DNA of 64,000 bases from Acidobacterium sp. (GTDB lineage: Bacteria > Acidobacteriota > Terriglobia > Terriglobales > Acidobacteriaceae): the NCBI GenBank assembly GCA_003166955.1, contig PMUI01000078.1, positions 1 through 64,000 on the forward strand, written 5' to 3'. A model generated the notes under the pieces. It was not told the origin of the DNA, ran no database searches, and worked only from the letters and a program-made list of their open reading frames with translations. Both the position numbers and the translations under genes were made by a program. Shown here piece by piece: positions 36,437 to 47,467 of this stretch (positions are counted from its first letter, which is position 1; every line of letters begins with the position of its first letter).

Positions 36437-36684
36437 TAGTCTCCCGTTCCCTGCCCTCGGCTGGCGCCGGATTTTTTCCAGGACTCCATGCGATCGGTCC
36501 AGCGGAGAAAGCGGAGGAGGTTGCCCCTCTCGCGCCAGACGAAGGCGAAGATTTGGCGCGCGGTGAGTTCTTCGGCCTTCAGTCCGGAATAGGTTTCGAT
36601 CCGCCATTTGAGATATTCGCTGCGCCAGGGGCGGAAGCGATGGCCGCTGGTGGCGTTCCAGATGAATCGCAGAGAGGCGAACAA
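36436..36684 (-). CDS. Small Trp/Arg-rich protein, unknown function
   Basis: 82 residues from a TTG at 36684, which has AAAGGA 9 nt upstream; no ATG is available in frame near it. Content: FIWNATSGHRFRPWRSEYLKWRIETY, then AFVWRERGNLLRFLRWTDRM. Six Trp in 82 residues and an even, gene-like composition argue that it is real. Its TAA overlaps the xylanase ATG, a coupling arrangement. No family is named; similar short proteins seem familiar from Acidobacteria, but this could not be checked. Confidence 0.6.
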   Translation of the reverse strand: MFASLRFIWNATSGHRFRPWRSEYLKWRIETYSGLKAEELTARQIFAFVWRERGNLLRFLRWTDRMESWKKSGASRGQGTGD

Positions 36685-36723
36685 TGCGGCGGGTCCTTTG
36701 GTCTTGAGTATAGTCAGTGCGAG

Positions 36724-36776
36724 CCTGGAGCTGGGAGCCAGGAACTCGAAGGCAGGAGCCGGGAGCAAGGAGCCCG
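36724..36776. repeat. Purine-rich low-complexity tract
   Basis: Degenerate units GGAGCTGGGAGCC, GGCAGGAGCC and GGGAGCAAGGAG in a row, complementary in style to the tract at 13166-13235. It lies between the TlpA gene stop and the small gene upstream of the xylanase. Confidence 0.4.
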
Positions 36777-36779
36777 GCG

Positions 36780-37826
36780 CTATTGGCCGGATTTCAGCGC
36801 GGTCTGTGGGGCTTCCTGGAGCTGGCGGGCTCGGGCGAGGAGTTTTTTGATTTTGCCCTGGAAGTCGGAGCCGGTGCCGACGTGCTCTTCCTGGAGAACA
36901 CCGTCGGCGTCGATGGTGAAGGTATGCGGAATGGCCTCGACGCCGAACAGCTTCGAGATTTGACCGTCGAAGCCGCCGTCGCGATATTGCATCCACGTCA
37001 TGTTGTTCTTCGCCACGAAGTCCTTCCACTTGGCCTCGTCCTTGTCGAGGCTGATGCTCATGACGACGAGGGGTTCGCCTGAGAATTTCTGCGCAATCTC
37101 GCGGATGCGCGGGAGGGACTCGCGGCAGGGACCGCACCAGGTGGCCCAGAAATCGATGAGGACGACTTTGCCGGCGAGGGAGTCGAGGGAGACCTGGCGG
37201 CCGTCGAGGGTGGTGATGGAAAACGCCGGGGCCATGCGGGCGCGCGCGAGATCGGGGTTGTCGAGGAAGCGGCGGGCGCGCTCGCGATCTTCGTTGTCTT
37301 TGGGCGCCATCTCGAGGAATTTTGAAAACTGCGCTTTGGCCGCGTCATCGCGGTTCAGGTGCGCGAGGCAAATCCCGTCGTAATAGCAGGCATCGGGCAC
37401 ATTGGAATACGCGGCGAGCGTGGCCTGGAATTCGCGGTCGGCTTCGGCGAAGCAGTCGGCCTTGTTTTTTTGGACGGCCTCACGGTACTGGACGCTGCCG
37501 CGGTTGAGATGCGCGACGGCTCTCTGCTGCGGGGTTTTGGCGTCCGCAATCAATTGTTGGGCTGCGGCATCGGCGGCTTTGAAGTCACCGGTTTTGAGGC
37601 CGTATTCGATGATCTTCTTCGCGCACTCCTCGCAGTGACCACCGTCCTGCTTGTCGGCTTTCCTGAAGGAGTCGATGGCGGCGGCAGGCATGCCTTTGTG
37701 CAGCCAGTCGAGGCCTTCCTGATATGTTTTTTGTGCTTTGGGGTCGGTAGGCCCTTTGGAGTCCTGCGCCTTGATGGTGGTGATTCCCAGCAGAAAGACA
37801 GACAAGAAAACAATGGCGCGGCGCAT
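36780..37826 (-). CDS. TlpA-like thioredoxin with N-terminal TPR region
   Basis: 348 residues from the ATG at 37826, with GAGGGGA upstream. Signal peptide (RRAIVFLSVFLLGITTIKAQ). Residues about 30-185 form TPR-like helical repeats (QEGLDWLHKGMPAAAIDSFRKAD; HLNRGSVQYREAV; YYDGICLAHLNRDDAAKAQFSKFLEMAP). The thioredoxin domain at about 198-340 has the redox pair WCGPC (Cys231, Cys234), the cis-Pro in AIPHTF and GKVVLIDFWATW. HCEEC in the TPR part adds further Cys. It probably acts in periplasmic thiol exchange. Confidence 0.9.
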   Translation of the reverse strand: MRRAIVFLSVFLLGITTIKAQDSKGPTDPKAQKTYQEGLDWLHKGMPAAAIDSFRKADKQDGGHCEECAKKIIEYGLKTGDFKAADAAAQQLIADAKTPQQRAVAHLNRGSVQYREAVQKNKADCFAEADREFQATLAAYSNVPDACYYDGICLAHLNRDDAAKAQFSKFLEMAPKDNEDRERARRFLDNPDLARARMAPAFSITTLDGRQVSLDSLAGKVVLIDFWATWCGPCRESLPRIREIAQKFSGEPLVVMSISLDKDEAKWKDFVAKNNMTWMQYRDGGFDGQISKLFGVEAIPHTFTIDADGVLQEEHVGTGSDFQGKIKKLLARARQLQEAPQTALKSGQ

Positions 37827-37929
37827 GGTCGATTCCCCTCGCGACAGCAAAGTATCACGGAAGCCGGGAGACGGGAATGGCCTATCTGTTACGGTTGACC
37901 GGGGGATTTGAGGGAGGGTTTGTGGTACT

Positions 37930-38934
37930 TCAGATGTCCATGGTGGAGTCTTCGATGGCGCGGCGGACATTGCCTTCGGCGCGGGCGAGGCGGCGGACGG
38001 CTTCCGGCTTGTCGACGCCGGCTTTGAGCATGACGAGAGCGACGGGGACGCTGCGGCCGGCGGACTTGATGACCTCGACGGCCTTCTCGCGGCTGACAGC
38101 GCAGGCGTGCATGAGGATGCCGATGCCCCGCTCGATGAGCTTGGAGTTGTGCATGTGCACGTTGACCATGAGGTTTTCGTACACATAGCCGAGCCGCGTC
38201 ATGGCGCCGGTGGTGATCATGTTGGTGATCATCTTCTGGGCGGTAGCGGCTTTGAGGCGGGTAGAGCCGGAGATGACTTCGGGGCCGACTTCAGCGACGA
38301 TGCAGATTTCCGCAGCGTGCGCGAGCGGTGTGTTGGGGTTGCAGGTGATGCAGGCGGTCTTTGCGCCTAGAGTGCGCGCATAGGCGACGGCGGAGACGAC
38401 ATAGGGCGTGCGCCCGCTGGCGGAGAGGCCGATAACGACATCTTTGCGGCTGGGGCGGCGGCGCGCGATGTCGCGCTTGCCGAGTTCTTCGGAATCTTCG
38501 TTGACTTCGACGGGCGAGGCGAGGGCCTTGGGTCCGCCCGCCATGATGTACTGCACGGTCTGCGGGCTGGTGGAGAAGTAGGCGGGAATCTCGCAGGCAT
38601 CCAGAGCGGCGAGGCGGCCGCTGGAACCGGCGCCGATATAGATGAGGCGCCCGCCCTGGCGGAGGCTGTGGGCGACGAGGTCGATGACCTGCGCGATTTC
38701 GGGGATGGCTTTCCTGACCGCCGCCGCGACTTTCTGATCTTCCTGATTAATGATGCGGGCGATCTCAACGGCTGAGCGCGTGTCGAGGCCGCGCGTGCCC
38801 TCGTTGGCCTTCTCCGTCAGGAGGTCCTGAATGTTGGCCGGCGAACCATTCGATCCATTGGAACCGTTGGAACCACTGGACCCGTTCTTTGCGCCTTCGC
38901 CGGCCTCGGCGTGTGGATTGAGTGTAGTTCCCAT
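37930..38934 (-). CDS. murQ: N-acetylmuramic acid 6-phosphate etherase
   Basis: Cleaves the lactyl ether of MurNAc-6-P in cell-wall recycling. It has 334 residues. The SIS domain contains LIYIGAGSSGRLAALDACEIPA, VVIGLSASGRTPYV and GPEVISGSTRLKAATAQKMITNMITTGAM; catalytic Glu lies in DACEIP. The N-terminus carries an unusual Gly-Ser-Asn linker (GSSGSNGSNGSNGS, residues 18-31) encoded by imperfect 9-bp repeats at about 38843-38886. No other recycling gene (anmK, murK, ampG) is adjacent. Confidence 0.95.
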   Translation of the reverse strand: MGTTLNPHAEAGEGAKNGSSGSNGSNGSNGSPANIQDLLTEKANEGTRGLDTRSAVEIARIINQEDQKVAAAVRKAIPEIAQVIDLVAHSLRQGGRLIYIGAGSSGRLAALDACEIPAYFSTSPQTVQYIMAGGPKALASPVEVNEDSEELGKRDIARRRPSRKDVVIGLSASGRTPYVVSAVAYARTLGAKTACITCNPNTPLAHAAEICIVAEVGPEVISGSTRLKAATAQKMITNMITTGAMTRLGYVYENLMVNVHMHNSKLIERGIGILMHACAVSREKAVEVIKSAGRSVPVALVMLKAGVDKPEAVRRLARAEGNVRRAIEDSTMDI

Positions 38935-39081
38935 TTTCCCTGGGTTTTGACCGTACGAGCCCTTAATAAGTCTAACTCGTTATGCCGTGCACGTCCCGTC
39001 AATAATTATCCGACAAACGTTGTAGCCAATTGTCACCGAGAGGCGATGGCAGGGCGATGGGACCGCTTTAACACAGTGGTC

Positions 39082-39795
39082 CTACCAGTTGTGCTGGCCG
39101 ATCGATCCCCGCCCTGCTTCGATGCCGCGAATTTTTCCATCGCGCATATGAACGATGCGATCGGCGATGTTGGCTGCCTCGGGGTTATGCGTGATCATGA
39201 GAACGGTCTGCTTGAATTCCCGGTTGGAGCGCCGCAGCATTTCGAGCACGGCGTCGGAATTTTCCGTATCGAGATTGCCGGTGGGTTCGTCGGCGAGCAC
39301 GATGGCGGGACGAGTGATGAGCGCGCGGGCGATGGCGACGCGCTGCTGTTCTCCGCCGGATAGCTCCGATGGACGGTGATGAAGACGGCCGCCGATGTTC
39401 AGCAGGCCGGTGAGGTGGGAGAGGAACTGCTCGTCGAGCGGCTCGGAGCGGGCGGCGATCTCGTAAGCGATTTCGATATTGCCGCGCGCGGTGAGGGTGG
39501 GGAGCAGATTGAATTTCTGAAAGATGAAACCGATGCGGGCGCGGCGCATGCGCGTGCGCTCGGAGTCGCCGAGGGTCGAGAAGTCGACGCCGCCGATGAA
39601 GACCTTGCCCGAGGTGGCGCGGGTGAGACCGCCAAGAAGGTAGAAGAGGGTCGACTTGCCGCTGCCCGAGGGTCCGACGATGGAGACGAACTCGCCCGCC
39701 TCGACGGAGAAGGTCGCGTCTCGCAGCGCCGGAACTTCAAGCCTGCCTGATCGGTAGACTTTGCCGAGGTGCTCGGCGCGAATCATCGCATCCAC
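39082..39795 (-). CDS. ABC transporter ATP-binding protein, LolD/MacB type
   Basis: 237 residues. Walker A GPSGSGKST at 41-49, Q-loop in FIFQKFNLLPTLTARGNIE, signature LSGGEQQRVAIARAL, Walker B IVLADEPTGNLD, switch His in MITHNPE. The NLLPTLTARGNIE and DEPTGNLDTENSD stretches place it with LolD/MacB ATPases. No FtsX-like permease is adjacent on either side, so its partner must be encoded elsewhere. Confidence 0.92.
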   Translation of the reverse strand: MDAMIRAEHLGKVYRSGRLEVPALRDATFSVEAGEFVSIVGPSGSGKSTLFYLLGGLTRATSGKVFIGGVDFSTLGDSERTRMRRARIGFIFQKFNLLPTLTARGNIEIAYEIAARSEPLDEQFLSHLTGLLNIGGRLHHRPSELSGGEQQRVAIARALITRPAIVLADEPTGNLDTENSDAVLEMLRRSNREFKQTVLMITHNPEAANIADRIVHMRDGKIRGIEAGRGSIGQHNW

Positions 39796-39906
39796 GTGAG
39801 CGATTGTAAATGGACCGGGTTGACGCGCCGCTCCCTGGAGAGAGAGCTGCAGAGTCTGGTGCGCCCCCTGGGCCGCGTGGAATCAAACCAACAGCGTCAT
39901 AATGCG

Positions 39907-40356
39907 TCAGGAGGCCACGGCATGCTCGAGGGGATTAAAGGCCGGGGCAGCGGTGGATTCAAATAAGGGGCGCAGATGCTTTTTGGGTCCGCGCTTGCGG
40001 GCGATCATGATGCGGATGCGCTCCAGCATTTCGCTGGGAGTGGAGGTTCCCTTGGGGAGGAAGGCGTCGGCGCGGTTGCCATGGTCGAAGGCTTTCACGC
40101 TGCCGCTGATGAGGATCATGGGCACTTCCGGCGCAATCTCCTTCATGCGGCGCACCATCTCGTTGCCGTCCATGTGGGGCATGACCAGGTCGCTCAGGAC
40201 CAGGTCGATGCCGCCGGCCCGGAATCGCTCCATGGCATCTTTTCCATTGCAGGCGGAGACAACGCGGTACCCGCCACGGGTTTCGAGAAGGAATTTGCGC
40301 ACGGCAAGAGCCTGATCGTTGTCGTCGACGCAGAGGATTGTCTTTTTCGGTCTCAT
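39907..40356 (-). CDS. Single-domain response regulator
   Basis: 149 residues, essentially one receiver domain: acidic pocket VDDND, phospho-acceptor Asp56 (LVLSDLVMP), Ser/Thr in ILISGS, Lys102 (FLPKG). The 25-residue tail has no DNA-binding motif. No kinase is nearby. It may act as a phosphate relay or diffusible signal like CheY or DivK. Confidence 0.88.
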   Translation of the reverse strand: MRPKKTILCVDDNDQALAVRKFLLETRGGYRVVSACNGKDAMERFRAGGIDLVLSDLVMPHMDGNEMVRRMKEIAPEVPMILISGSVKAFDHGNRADAFLPKGTSTPSEMLERIRIMIARKRGPKKHLRPLFESTAAPAFNPLEHAVAS

Positions 40357-40946
40357 GTTTCTTTCCTGGCTCTGCCCGCCCGAGGGGCGGGGATGACGGT
40401 GGCGGGCGCGGAGCGTGGAAAGAAAGAGTGCGCTCGCCAGCGGTTTGCGTGGTCCGCATCCCGCCGCCGGGGGTGGGTGCGCCCGCGCTCGGCTTGCTCA
40501 AAAAGCGCGCGACGACGCCTACCCGCCACGCGGCAGGATGCGGGGGAACAGAACGACCGGTTGTGGCGTCTGATTCGCTGCTCGCGCTGGTTCCGTTCTG
40601 TTCCCGGAATAATGGCGAGCGGGGCGGGGCGCCCTGGCGGCTGCGTTACCGTTCCAATTCAGTTCTCAGCAAGGACAATAAAGACGTTCCTTTCGAAACG
40701 CACCCCAGAGTACGAACCGCGGTCGAGGAGTGCAATAGGGTACAAAAGGCGAAGACGAGGGCGGGATTCGCGGCGGCTTTGCACCGCTTCTGTTAGGGGC
40801 CGATGAATATTGGCTGCAACGCATCGTGGATTGTTGAAAGAGTGTGGATCGCGCAGGGAAAATCGGGACTTTTGCAGCGATTGCGGTGCGGGTGTTTTGG
40901 GCGGTTTCGCCCAATTGGGACGAGGGCGATTTTTCGGGGCGCTTTC
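40357..40946. other. 590-bp region with inverted repeats but no supported gene
   Basis: GGGAACAGAACG (40544-40555) pairs exactly with CGTTCTGTTCCC (40594-40605) around a 38-nt loop. TTGGGCG-GTTT-CGCCCAA lies at 40897-40914. Neither is followed by a T tract. No frame has a convincing start, ribosome site and composition. The promoter of the minus-strand receiver gene should be at the left end. Confidence 0.5.
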
Positions 40947-41396
40947 CTAGTGCCGGAAGATCTGCGTGATCATGTCCGACTGCACCTGATTCAACTGCGA
41001 AATAGTGGCTTCCAGGGTGGGCCGATCGTCGAGCGAGGCGCCGGTCATCAGTTCCTTCAGCCGGAAAGCCGTGTGGCGGATGAGGATTTCCGCGCTCTTG
41101 AGCTTCTTGGCGTCGCGCAGCAGGCTCATCTGGATTTTCTGGGCGTAGTTCTGTGCGGCTTTGAGGGAAGCGGAGCCGTGCTCCTGATCGCCGGCCTGGA
41201 ACTGCGCCGTGGCGATCTCGGTCATCGAGTGCACGAGTTCCGCGTAGATGTACGGCTGTTCGTTTGGGGAAGCGGCGGCAGCTTTCGCCTGAAGGTCGGC
41301 CAGTTCGCGCGCGTCGGGCACGCGATCATCCATGCCATGCCCCCAGGCGAGGGAAGCGGGGAGAACAACGGCGGCAAGGACTGCAACCAACCTCAT
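40947..41396 (-). CDS. Exported protein of unknown function
   Basis: 149 residues from the ATG at 41396 with GGAGG upstream. Signal peptide RLVAVLAAVVLPASLAWG. The mature part is largely helical (DARELADLQAKAAAASPNEQPYIYAELVHSMTEIATAQF; AAQNYAQKIQMSLLRDAKKLKSAEILIRHTAFRLKELM), probably a periplasmic helical bundle. No family is recognised. It stands alone between two minus-strand genes. Confidence 0.75.
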   Translation of the reverse strand: MRLVAVLAAVVLPASLAWGHGMDDRVPDARELADLQAKAAAASPNEQPYIYAELVHSMTEIATAQFQAGDQEHGSASLKAAQNYAQKIQMSLLRDAKKLKSAEILIRHTAFRLKELMTGASLDDRPTLEATISQLNQVQSDMITQIFRH

Positions 41397-41565
41397 CGCG
41401 AACCTCCGAGGTAAGTGCGTTCCGAAAACAATAGCGCAGTTTGGGTATTTTGCGCCAGCCACCTCTGTGTTATCTGCGGACACCGATATTCCGAAGTAAC
41501 GAGGCGGATGGTGGTTCGATTACCAGCAGCTGCGGAACTGTGCAAACCCAAGCTGTGAGCACCGG

Positions 41566-42924
41566 CTATTTGCCAAGAGCGGCCAGCCGGTGCTTTGCCT
41601 GCCACTCCTGGTCGGGGAATTTTCCCTCGGCGGCGGCGAGGAAGCGATGGTAGTAATCCGCCGCTGCCTTGCTTTGATGGAGATTATCGTACGCCGTTGC
41701 CCAGAGAAATAAACTAGCTGGATTTTCTGCGGCGTACTTTGATCGCATGGAAAGTGCCGCGAGCTCGTCCTGGTACTGGTGCGCCTCCGAGGCAGCGAAG
41801 GCGATGCCGGACCATGCGTCGACGTCGTCAGGGCGGGCGGCGACGGCTCTGCGGAAAGCGGCGATGGCGTCGGGATAGCGTTGCTGGCGGATCAGAACCT
41901 GAGCGTGGGCATCCAGCAGATCGGGATCGCTGGGCGACTGGGCGAGGAGCTGCTGGTAGAGCGTGTCAGCGTCGTCCAGCTTGCCGGCCTGGAAGTCGGC
42001 GTCTGCCAGGAGCCTGGTGACGGTGTGGCTGTCCGGCTGGGCGCTGTGGAGTTTTTCGAGCACGGCGAGGGCGTCCGTCTGCTTGCCCTGGGCGTTGAGG
42101 AGGGTGGCCAGCTGGGCGTTGAGCGCTGGGTCGGCGGGATCGCGACGGAGGGCGGCTTCGACCAGCGGCTGGGCGTCCGCGTAGCGCTTCTCGGCAATCA
42201 GCAGGTGTGCCAAACCGGCGCTGGCGTCGGACATTTCGGAATTGCTGCGGAGCGCCTGGCGGTATTCCTGTTCCGCGATGTCGAGGTCGCCGGCGGACTC
42301 GGCAATTTCGGCGGCGAGCAGCGTGTCGGACGGGGTTTCCGGGGTGAGCTTCAGGGCGTCGACGAGGGCGTCGCGCGCGCTACTGGGATCGGACGAACGC
42401 AGCAGGCGGGCGAGGGCGCGGTCGGCCTGAGCCTTGGCAGCAGGGCTGGGGGGATTCGGCTCGAGGGTCACGGCGACCTGGAGCTGGTCGCGCGCGGCCT
42501 GATCGAAGCTGGGGCCTTTAGCGGTCAGCAGGAGGCCCAGCGCCAGCCGCCCCTCAAACTGCTTCGGGTCCGCGGCAACGGCCTTGCGGTACCAGCCTTC
42601 GGCAGCGTCGGTGTGGCCCTGCGCGTCCTCGACGTAGCCCCGGTCGAAGAGGGCTCGCGCGTCGCCGGGATGCGCGGAGAGGAAGATGTCGAGACTGCCA
42701 GTGGCGAGGGTGTAGTTTTTGGCTTCGATGGCAGACTCGACGACTTCGAGGGCGTCGGAGATTTGGCCCGGTTTTGTCTGGGCCGACCTGGTTTGTTCCT
42801 GGGGCTCGTCGATGGTGGTGCCGGGAGGCGGGGGCACGGGCTGTGCCAAAGCGGCGCCGGCGAGGCCGAGCAGCAGGACTAGCCAGCAGGCGTGTCGGAC
42901 ATAGCGACGGGGCGCGTCAGACAT
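41566..42924 (-). CDS. Tetratricopeptide repeat protein, exported
   Basis: 452 residues from the ATG at 42924 (MSDAPRRYVRHACWLVLLLGLAGAALAQ, a signal peptide). At least nine TPR-like units follow, for example ALFDRGYVEDAQGHTDAAEGWYRKAVAADP, DIAEQEYRQALRSNSEMSDASAGLAHLL and LDDADTLYQQLLAQSPSDPDLLDAHAQVL. Scaffolding in the periplasm is likely; partners unknown. The uvrA stop lies 47 bp upstream of its start. Confidence 0.87.
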   Translation of the reverse strand: MSDAPRRYVRHACWLVLLLGLAGAALAQPVPPPPGTTIDEPQEQTRSAQTKPGQISDALEVVESAIEAKNYTLATGSLDIFLSAHPGDARALFDRGYVEDAQGHTDAAEGWYRKAVAADPKQFEGRLALGLLLTAKGPSFDQAARDQLQVAVTLEPNPPSPAAKAQADRALARLLRSSDPSSARDALVDALKLTPETPSDTLLAAEIAESAGDLDIAEQEYRQALRSNSEMSDASAGLAHLLIAEKRYADAQPLVEAALRRDPADPALNAQLATLLNAQGKQTDALAVLEKLHSAQPDSHTVTRLLADADFQAGKLDDADTLYQQLLAQSPSDPDLLDAHAQVLIRQQRYPDAIAAFRRAVAARPDDVDAWSGIAFAASEAHQYQDELAALSMRSKYAAENPASLFLWATAYDNLHQSKAAADYYHRFLAAAEGKFPDQEWQAKHRLAALGK

Positions 42925-42971
42925 TTGGCACCGGGTGGCGCGACGGGCGGGTTCGGTCCTCGGGAGCTGCA

Positions 42972-45944
<2,973 letters not shown>

Positions 45945-46032
45945 TGGAGTGGTTCCGGAGGTCCAGGGAAAAGAGTCCCAGTCTGATTATAGGGGCGGCG
46001 CATCCGCCGCGCCGGGGTGAGAATGGAGGCCT

Positions 46033-46593
46033 ATGCACCTAACCGGAGCCCTGACTCTGCTGCTGTTTATGGCGTTGTCCGCCGCCGTCATGCTGCTTTT
46101 GCTGCACCTGACGCGCGCCGGACGGATTCTGCACGAGCGCATTCCGGATCGGCCGCGGCGGCGGCTGTTTCTGGCGGCGGTCAGCTTCTTCATCACGTTT
46201 GTGGGCGTGCGCCTGCTGGTTTATGCCATCGTGCACCACGCGGGGCCGTTTGGGTGGGTAACGATGGGCGGGCGGCACATCCACCATTTAGTGTGGGGCA
46301 TTTTGCTGCTGCTGGTGGTGGGATACGCCGATATGGCCGAGATTGGGACCGGCTCTTCGCCGGCGTCGCTTTTCGCGAGCCGGCTTATCTCTATTCTGTT
46401 CGGCATGGGCGCGGCGCTGACGCTGGATGAGTTTGCGCTGTGGCTGAATCTGAGCGCGGATGCGTACTGGACGCGCGAAGGGCGGGAAAGCATCGACGCG
46501 GTGGTGCTGTTTGGGGCGCTGCTGGCGATCGGGGCCTGGGGCGCGCCGTTGTGGACGAATCGGAAGAAGGCTCTGGGGACGAAGCTGGACTGA
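46033..46593 (+). CDS. Membrane protein with HIHHLVWG motif (tandem copy 1)
   Basis: 186 residues, TGGAGG ahead of the ATG. Four or five membrane helices. Conserved landmarks shared with the next gene: RAGRILHERIPDRPRRRLFLAAVSF, GGRHIHHLVWGILLLL, SILFGMGAALTLDEFALWLNL and AVVLFGALLAIGAWGAPLW. Three clustered His plus Asp/Glu inside membrane segments could bind a metal or form an active site. No named family is recognised. Confidence 0.8.
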   Translation: MHLTGALTLLLFMALSAAVMLLLLHLTRAGRILHERIPDRPRRRLFLAAVSFFITFVGVRLLVYAIVHHAGPFGWVTMGGRHIHHLVWGILLLLVVGYADMAEIGTGSSPASLFASRLISILFGMGAALTLDEFALWLNLSADAYWTREGRESIDAVVLFGALLAIGAWGAPLWTNRKKALGTKLD

Positions 46594-46788
46594 GGGCTAG
46601 TTCGGCGCTGGGCGGGGCTGGGCGCCGGGGCCCCGGCGTTGGGGTCTTCCATACCCCTGTCGTGGTATGCGACAAGGTATTGTTTCATTCCAAAACAGCC
46701 GATGGGGCAGGCAGGAGTGTGAAGCTTGGCTCCCGCAGTCCGATTGATGGCTAGTCCGCTGGTGCGCAGCGCTGTCAGAATGGTGGTA

Positions 46789-47409
46789 ATGCACTGGACA
46801 GCAGCGTGGATTCTCCTGGCATTTATGGCGGCGTGCACCTCGGTAGTGCTGGTGCTGCTGCATATGACGCGGGCGGGGCGGGTACTGCACGAGAGGATCC
46901 CGGACCGGCCGCGAAGACGGTTGTTTCTGGCTGCGGTCGGCTTTGTCTTCACCTTTCTCGGCGTGCGGCTGCTGGTGCTGCTGATCCTGTTTCACATCGC
47001 GCCGTTCGGGTGGGTTGTGCTGGGCGGGATGCATGTGCACCATCTCGTGTGGGGAATCCTTCTGCTGCTGATTTCCGGCTACGCGCTGGTGGCGGAAGTG
47101 GGCATCGACTCGACGCCGCGGTCGCTGTTTTTGGGACGGCTGATCTCGATTCTCTACGGGATGGGCGCGGCGCTGACGCTGGATGAATTCACGATGTGGT
47201 TGAACATCAAGGAATCGACCTGGACGTTTCAGGGGCGGGAGAGCCTTGACGTGGTGGTGTTGTTCGGAGCTCTGCTGGCTGTGGGAGCGTGGGGAGCGCC
47301 GCTGTGGACGAAGCGCCCGCGCAAGCGCTCGAAGCGGAATCACAGGCCCGGCGCAACGCACGCACACAACGGACAGAATGGCGCGCGGCACAGTTCGACG
47401 GGAAAATAG
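46789..47409 (+). CDS. Membrane protein with HVHHLVWG motif (tandem copy 2)
   Basis: 206 residues if started at the ATG 46789 that aligns with its paralogue (MHWT matching MHLT); ATG 46747 and 46780 are alternatives and none has a good ribosome site. Same blocks as the first copy: RAGRVLHERIPDRPRRRLFLAAVGF, GGMHVHHLVWGILLLL, SILYGMGAALTLDEFTMWLNI. The C-terminal basic, His-rich tail (KRSKRNHRPGATHAHNG) is unique to this copy. It is followed at once by a strong terminator. Confidence 0.8.
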   Translation: MHWTAAWILLAFMAACTSVVLVLLHMTRAGRVLHERIPDRPRRRLFLAAVGFVFTFLGVRLLVLLILFHIAPFGWVVLGGMHVHHLVWGILLLLISGYALVAEVGIDSTPRSLFLGRLISILYGMGAALTLDEFTMWLNIKESTWTFQGRESLDVVVLFGALLAVGAWGAPLWTKRPRKRSKRNHRPGATHAHNGQNGARHSSTGK

Positions 47410-47443
47410 AAGGCTGTGCCGTTGGTTCCTGCACAGCCTTTTT
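47410..47443. terminator. Intrinsic terminator between convergent genes
   Basis: AAGGCTGTGC (47410-47419) pairs perfectly with GCACAGCCTT (47431-47440), loop 11 nt, followed by T47439-47443 on plus. It starts directly after the second membrane-protein stop. Its other face may also stop the TonB receptor transcript on minus. Confidence 0.85.
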
Positions 47444-47467
47444 CCTAAGTCACTTTTCAGCTCGCTG

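Noticed and set aside
38841-38890. Possible CRISPR or tandem-repeat array
   Set aside because: Only about three and a half imperfect 9-bp units, in frame inside murQ; no spacers.
40666-40914. 82-codon minus-strand frame in the 40357-40946 gap
   Set aside because: Poor composition, no ribosome site and no similarity to any pattern known to me.
46577-46588. Palindromic words and GC-rich hairpins between genes (also TGGGCGCGCCCA at 26577-26588)
   Set aside because: Short GC-rich palindromes are expected by chance at this base composition and have no T tract or gene-start context.
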